Below are positions 59,401 through 64,000 of a stretch of DNA of 64,000 nucleotides, piece after piece; position 1 is the stretch's first letter, and each line of letters starts with the position of its first letter. A program made the position numbers and the translations under genes. Below the pieces are notes generated by a model. The model saw only the letters and a program-made list of their open reading frames with translations. It did not search any database and was not told the DNA's origin. The stretch is from Onthophagus taurus (taxonomy: Eukaryota; Arthropoda; Insecta; Coleoptera; Scarabaeidae): contig NC_091972.1 of the NCBI RefSeq assembly GCF_036711975.1, positions 12,095,001 through 12,159,000 on the forward strand, written 5' to 3'.

Positions 59401-62400
59401 ATTGAAGATAATATAATGAGATTAGAAGTTGGTTTATTGAAACTAGCTGAAACAGCGAAAGATGCCGATGGCTTAAAAGATGTTTTAGCTGTACAAGAAG
59501 TAGAACTAGCTGCTAAAAATGCCGATGCGGACAAATTAGTTGCTGTTTTATCAGTTGAAAATGAAAAAGTTAGTAAAGAACAAGAAGGAGCTAGCGAAGA
59601 AGAAGCTAAAGTAAAAGTGATCGAGGAAGATGTTGGCGTTCAACAAAAGCTTTGCGAAGCTGATTTAGTTAAAGCTGAACCGGCTCTTCTCGCTGCACAA
59701 GCAGCTTTAAATACATTAAATAAAAACAATTTGACTGAATTAAAATCTTTTGGTACCCCGCCCGATGCAGTGGTTGCCGTAGCTGCCGCTGTTTTGTTAC
59801 TGTTTTCACCAAAAGGTAAAATACCAAAAGATAGAAGTTGGAAAGCTAGTAAATTAATGATGGGAAAAGTTGATCAATTTTTAAACGATCTTATTTATTA
59901 TGATAAAGAAAACATGAATCCAGAAGTTGTAAAAGTTGTGAGAGATTATCTTAAAGATCCAGAATTTACACCCGAAAAGATTTTAGCAAAATCAATAGCA
60001 GCAGCTGGATTATGCGCTTGGGTAATCAACATCGTCAAATTTTATGATGTTTTTGTTGTTGTTGAACCTAAACGGAAAGCTTTGGCTAAAGCTAATGCCG
60101 ATTTAAATGAAGCTAGACAACGTTTGCTAATGCTAAAAGAGAAATTGGATGCTTTGGAAGAGCAATTAGCTGTTTTAAGGGGCAATTACGATGCTGCCAT
60201 GGAATTAAAAATGAAATGTCAAAAAGAAGCTGACGCTACAAATAAAATGATTGATTTAGCTCGAAGATTAGTTAATGGTTTAGCTTCGGAAAGTGTACGC
60301 TGGAAAGAATCAATAAAACATTTACATGAAACCCGCGTAACGATCCCGGGAGATATATTATTAGTAACAGCTTTTATATCTTACGTCGGATGTTTTACGA
60401 GAAATTATAGAATAAGAATGCAAGATGAATTTTGGATACCCTTTATAAAAAAATTAGAACCTGCAATACCTATGAGTGAGGGTTTAGATCCATTATCTTT
60501 ATTAACATCGGATGCACAAATTGCTCAATGGAATAATGAAGGTTTGCCAACTGATCGAATGTCTGCAGAAAATGCTACGATTCTTACAAATTCCGCTAGA
60601 TGGCCATTAATGATTGATCCACAATTACAAGGAATTAAATGGATTAAAACTAAATATGGAGCTGAATTGCATGTTATTAGATTAACAATGCGAAATTATT
60701 TAGATCAGATTGAAAATTGTATTTCAAATGGATCCATAGTATTATTGGAAAATATAGGTATGTAACGTAGTTTATTTAACTTCATTTTAGTTTAAATTAA
60801 TTTAATTATAACACGTATCATACCAGAAAAACGGTTGATATTGTAAGGTGTACAGGAACCTTAGAATAATGTCATTTTTATTATCACACTCGCATGCTTT
60901 TACAATTGGTCACAATAGGTAATTCTCGTACTTGCGATCGAATTTGTATTCATAATATGAAACAGTGTAAATTAATAACTATAACAAAATTATTTGAAAT
61001 TACGTATTTACATAGCTTCGTAAAGTATTGAGTTACTTCCTATGAAGGATACTGGAACAACTCTATAGCTAATTTGGTATCAGTAATTCTAACTCACCGA
61101 TCTACAAATTTATGTATATTCATAATCAACGTAAAAGAGACTCCCTACTAGTTTTATAGCTATTAATTCCACATATCTTTCCTAAACGATGCAAGGAGTC
61201 TGAAAACATTCTTGTGCATGTCAACTCCACCATGCGGGTTAAGAATAGTGGTTTGATTACATGGAAGCAAATTAATACGATCCTTAATTCCCACAGCACA
61301 ACAACCTAATTTGAATTTTCGCCTCTATTATCTTCTGAATCTATTCCTCTCTGTTTACTGCTGCTCTTCGTCATATTCTCAACCTCAACACCTGGCGTAC
61401 ATACATCACCAGTGTTTCCACTTACATTCTGTTTTGCTTTATGTATATCTTGTATATATCTGTTTCCTGTATTGCCGTTACAATCACATTTTTACTTTCC
61501 ATGCTGTGAATATGTAATATTTCATATTTCTTTGCATAGTCTTCGAAAGTTCTAGTCAGAGACATTTCTTTAGGTTCCTTAATTGTATCTTTTTTGGAGT
61601 TGTTAGTCCATTGTCAACCCTCTTCTTTTACCGGGGCTTGGGACTGGCAGTGACAAACTGATAGGAGTCTCCTGGGCTCGAGGAGACTCCCTTTCAGTTT
61701 TTCATAAAGGCGATGCTTTTTTTTGTTAATAAGATTATCAGCGTAGCCAGCAGTCAAAAGTGGTAATAGCACACTGTATCATATAATCTTCAAATATCTC
61801 CATTCTCCGATGAATGCTTTTTTAACTTCGATAATTTAGTTTTATAGCAGTTTCAGTCTAATCTAGAGCTATTAGCCCTTTCAAACTCTGCGCGTAGTAC
61901 GTCACATGCACTACACATTCATGAGTATTAAGTATAGTTTCATAGATGTGGTACATCTATCGGACATGATATCCGTGATGTCTTAAACGCATCACAGAGT
62001 TTATAAACTGGTAATATGGCCAGGTCAAAAACCAAACTGGTTTAGATTGTTTTTTGATCCGGTAGCATTGCTAGTTTAAAATACCGTGCCAACCGAGAGA
62101 ACGAGATGCGTATTTTAAAGATCAGGAGGTTAGATTCTGGGAGGCTTGAGGTATAATGAAGTAGAAAGACCCATTGCTCCATATGACAATAAGTACATAA
62201 CATTATAATACTCTATATGTATATAAGTAGTAGCATTATCTTAAGTCATTGTTTTAATAAACCCAAAAAATCTGTTACAGGTGAAACTGTCGATGCTGTA
62301 TTAGATCCAGTATTAGGAAGAGTATTGATTAAAAAAGGAAGATGTGTGAAAATTGGTGATAAAGAAGTTGATTATGATCCAAGATTTAGATTAATTTTAC

Positions 62401-64000
62401 ATACAAAATTGGCTAATCCACATTATAAGCCTGAAATTCAAGCGCAAACGACCTTAATTAATTTTACGGTAACCAGGGATGGTTTGGAGGAACAACTTTT
62501 AGCTGAAGTTGTAAAAGCTGAAAGACCAGATTTGGAATTATTAAAATCATCGTTGACAAAACAACAAAATGATTTTAAAATTACCTTAAAATATTGTGAA
62601 GATACTTTATTGGAAAGATTATCTTCGGCTACAGGAAATATTTTAGGTGATGAAGAATTGGTGATAAATTTAGAAACCACGAAAAAAACGTCTGAAGAAA
62701 TTCAAGTAAAAGTAGCCGAAGCTAAAATAACGTCGGTAAAAATCGATGAAGCCAGGGAACAATATCGACCAGCTGCGGGGAGAGCTTCTCTCATTTACTT
62801 CATTTTAAACGATTTAAATAAGATTAATGCTATTTATCAATTTTCTTTGAAAGCATTTAGCGTGGTTTTTAAATATTCACTTTCCATAGCTGAACCTGCT
62901 GAAAAACTTAAAGATCGTTTAGTTAACTTATTGGACAGCATAACATTTTCAGTTTTTATGTACACAACACGAGGTCTTTTTGAATGTGATAAATTAACAT
63001 TTATGGCGCAGATGTCATTTCAGATTTTACTAACTGCGGGAGAAATACAACGTGATGAATTAGATTTTCTATTAAGATTTCCCATTGTGGCTGGTGTCGT
63101 TTCACCAATGGATTTTCTATCAAACGTTTGTTGGGGAGGAATTAAAGCATTATCTCTAATGGATGAATTCAAAGGTTTAGATAAAGATTTGGAAGGTTCC
63201 GCCAAACGATGGAATAAATTCGTTGACAGTGAATGCCCTGAGAAAGAAAAATTGCCAGGTGAATGGAAGAATAAGTCATCTTTACAAAGACTTTGTATGA
63301 TGCGAGCTTTAAGACCAGATCGAATGACATATGCTGTTAGAGGATTTATTGAAGAAAAACTTGGAAGCAAATTTATTACAGCAAGAACTGTTTCTTTTGA
63401 AAAATCTTATGAAGAAACTAGTAATGCAACACCGACATTTTTCATTTTATCACCGGGAGTAAACCCGTTAAAAGATGTTGAAAGAATTGGTAAACAACTT
63501 GGTTTTGCGATTGACAATGGAAATTTTCATAGTATTTCTTTGGGGCAAGGTCAAGAAATTGTTGCTGAAAATGCAATGGATGTAGCAGCCCGAGAGGGAC
63601 ATTGGGTTATACTTCAAAATATTCATTTAGTTGCAAGATGGTTACCAACTTTGGAGAAAAAAATGGAACAATATAATGAAAACTCTAACGAAAATTATCG
63701 ATTATATCTTAGTGCTGAAGCAGCTGCAGATCCAGCAAATAATGTTTTACCTCCTGGAATTCTAGAATCTTCTATAAAAATTACTAATGAACCACCGACA
63801 GGAATGTTTGCCAATTTACATAAAGCTTTAGATAATTTTACTCAAGAAACTTTAGAAATGTCATCAAAAGAAACAGAATTTAAAACAATTTTATTTTCAT
63901 TATGTTATTTCCATGCTGTAGTTGCTGAAAGACGCAAGTTTGGCCCTCAAGGTTGGAACAGAAATTATCCATTTAACGTAGGCGATTTAACAATAAGTGT
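47401..64000 (+). CDS. axonemal outer-arm dynein heavy chain, beta type (partial)
   Basis: Exons 47401-47529, 47601-47942, 48003-49809, 49944-52267, 53982-55679, 56113-60757 and 62281 to beyond 64000 join in frame to 4,221 residues; roughly the last 250 are outside. The tail contains [18 protein letters not shown], and the linker contains [16 protein letters not shown] and [24 protein letters not shown] sequence of the DNAH9/11/17 (beta) group. P-loops: AAA1 GPAGTGKT (about 2005), AAA2 GFAGTGKT (2286), AAA3 GSSGSGKS (2613), AAA4 GVGGSGKQ (2960). The AAA1 Walker B is CFDEFNRI. Stalk and microtubule-binding domain lie at about 3190-3480. The motor drives sperm-tail and ciliary beating. Two acidic/lysine-rich inserts sit in the tail (about 853-960 and 1057-1112), which explains a P1 loop later than usual. 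Kl-5/Dhc93AB-type orthology is likely but not resolved. Confidence 0.94.
52465..53868. mobile_element. 1.4-kb mariner-type non-autonomous element in dynein intron 4
   Basis: The ends CAGGGTGATTTA and (inverted) CAGGGTGATATGAA are flanked by TA (52463-52464 and 53869-53870), as in Tc1/mariner elements. They nearly fill intron 4 (52268-53981). Inside are repeated short TTTTAGA(A/T)NATTTT words and a long hairpin at 53166-53240. I see no transposase. Confidence 0.55.
53166..53240. repeat. long hairpin, pre-miRNA-like
   Basis: CCATAGACAGAGATG, then CAAAAGGGCTTTAC, pairs with GTAAAGCCGCTTTCACATCT, CTGTAGATGG across a 16-nt loop. The stem is about 30 bp with a few mismatches and is in sense with the dynein transcript in either reading. 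It could be a miRNA-like hairpin or simply a small palindromic insertion. Confidence 0.5.
55731..56071. mobile_element. 341-bp Harbinger-type MITE in dynein intron 5
   Basis: The terminal inverted repeats are CACTGATCGACAAA at the left and the same inverted at the right (TTTGTCGATCAGTG). TTA flanks both sides (55728-55730 and 56072-56074). The TWA-type duplication suggests PIF/Harbinger. It makes up most of intron 5 (55680-56112). Confidence 0.82.
60758..62280. other. dynein intron 6, repeat-like content
   Basis: A 1.5-kb GT-AG intron (GTATGT ... TTACAG), large for this gene. A segment near 61610-61720 has GGGGCTTGGGACTGGC and then a 9-bp hairpin GGAGTCTCC-loop-GGAGACTCC, which looks like a retroelement 3' end. 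The frame at 61311-61517 is not supported. Confidence 0.5.

Noticed and set aside
1-64000. tRNA or rRNA genes
   Set aside because: I found no T-loop (GGTTCGAATCC-type) with a matching cloverleaf and no rRNA-like sequence by eye; tRNAscan-SE would be decisive.

Overview
The window is about 64 kb of AT-rich animal nuclear DNA, most likely from an insect. The small heat-shock gene resembles lethal(2)essential for life, an eclosion-hormone-like neuropeptide is present, most introns are 50-110 bp, and the transposon load (LINEs, Penelope, piggyBac, hAT, mariner and Harbinger MITEs) suits a beetle or related insect. The order is inference; the insect call is fairly firm.

Layout: 1-7.2 kb is repeat-rich intergenic DNA: three copies of a palindromic foldback repeat, two nested MITEs and a decayed Penelope fragment with a hammerhead-like motif. 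7.3-13.8 kb (+) holds a complete five-exon Golgi alpha-mannosidase II. 14.0-18.5 kb (-) holds an eight-exon adenylate kinase 7 whose last intron carries LINE and mariner remains. 18.5-21.3 kb is a TTG-rich decayed repeat, a piggyBac remnant and a hAT-like element. 21.3-24.2 kb is a compact cluster: RNase P subunit Rpp21 (-), an actin maturation protease homologue (+) and a DNAJC1-like ER J-protein (+). 24.3-28.1 kb is nested LINE debris. 28.6-29.3 kb is an intronless small heat-shock gene with a clear heat-shock promoter. 30.1-31.9 kb is more LINE debris, followed by an eclosion-hormone-like gene (-) at 32.7 kb. 33-47.4 kb has no host gene I can support. It contains a hAT-like element with four 362-bp internal tandem repeats and a Penelope-like GIY-YIG unit between 383-bp inverted arms. 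47.4 kb to the window end (+) is an axonemal outer-arm beta-type dynein heavy chain (DNAH9/11/17 group), seven exons seen, running off the right edge.

Functional links: AK7 and the dynein heavy chain both belong to motile axonemes, which in insects means sperm tails and chordotonal cilia. The other genes are unrelated housekeeping, stress or endocrine genes. The transposable elements are the richest part of the window. The strongest unusual structures are the Penelope unit with inverted arms and hammerhead-like motifs, the hAT family with variable internal tandem repeats, and the palindromic repeat block.
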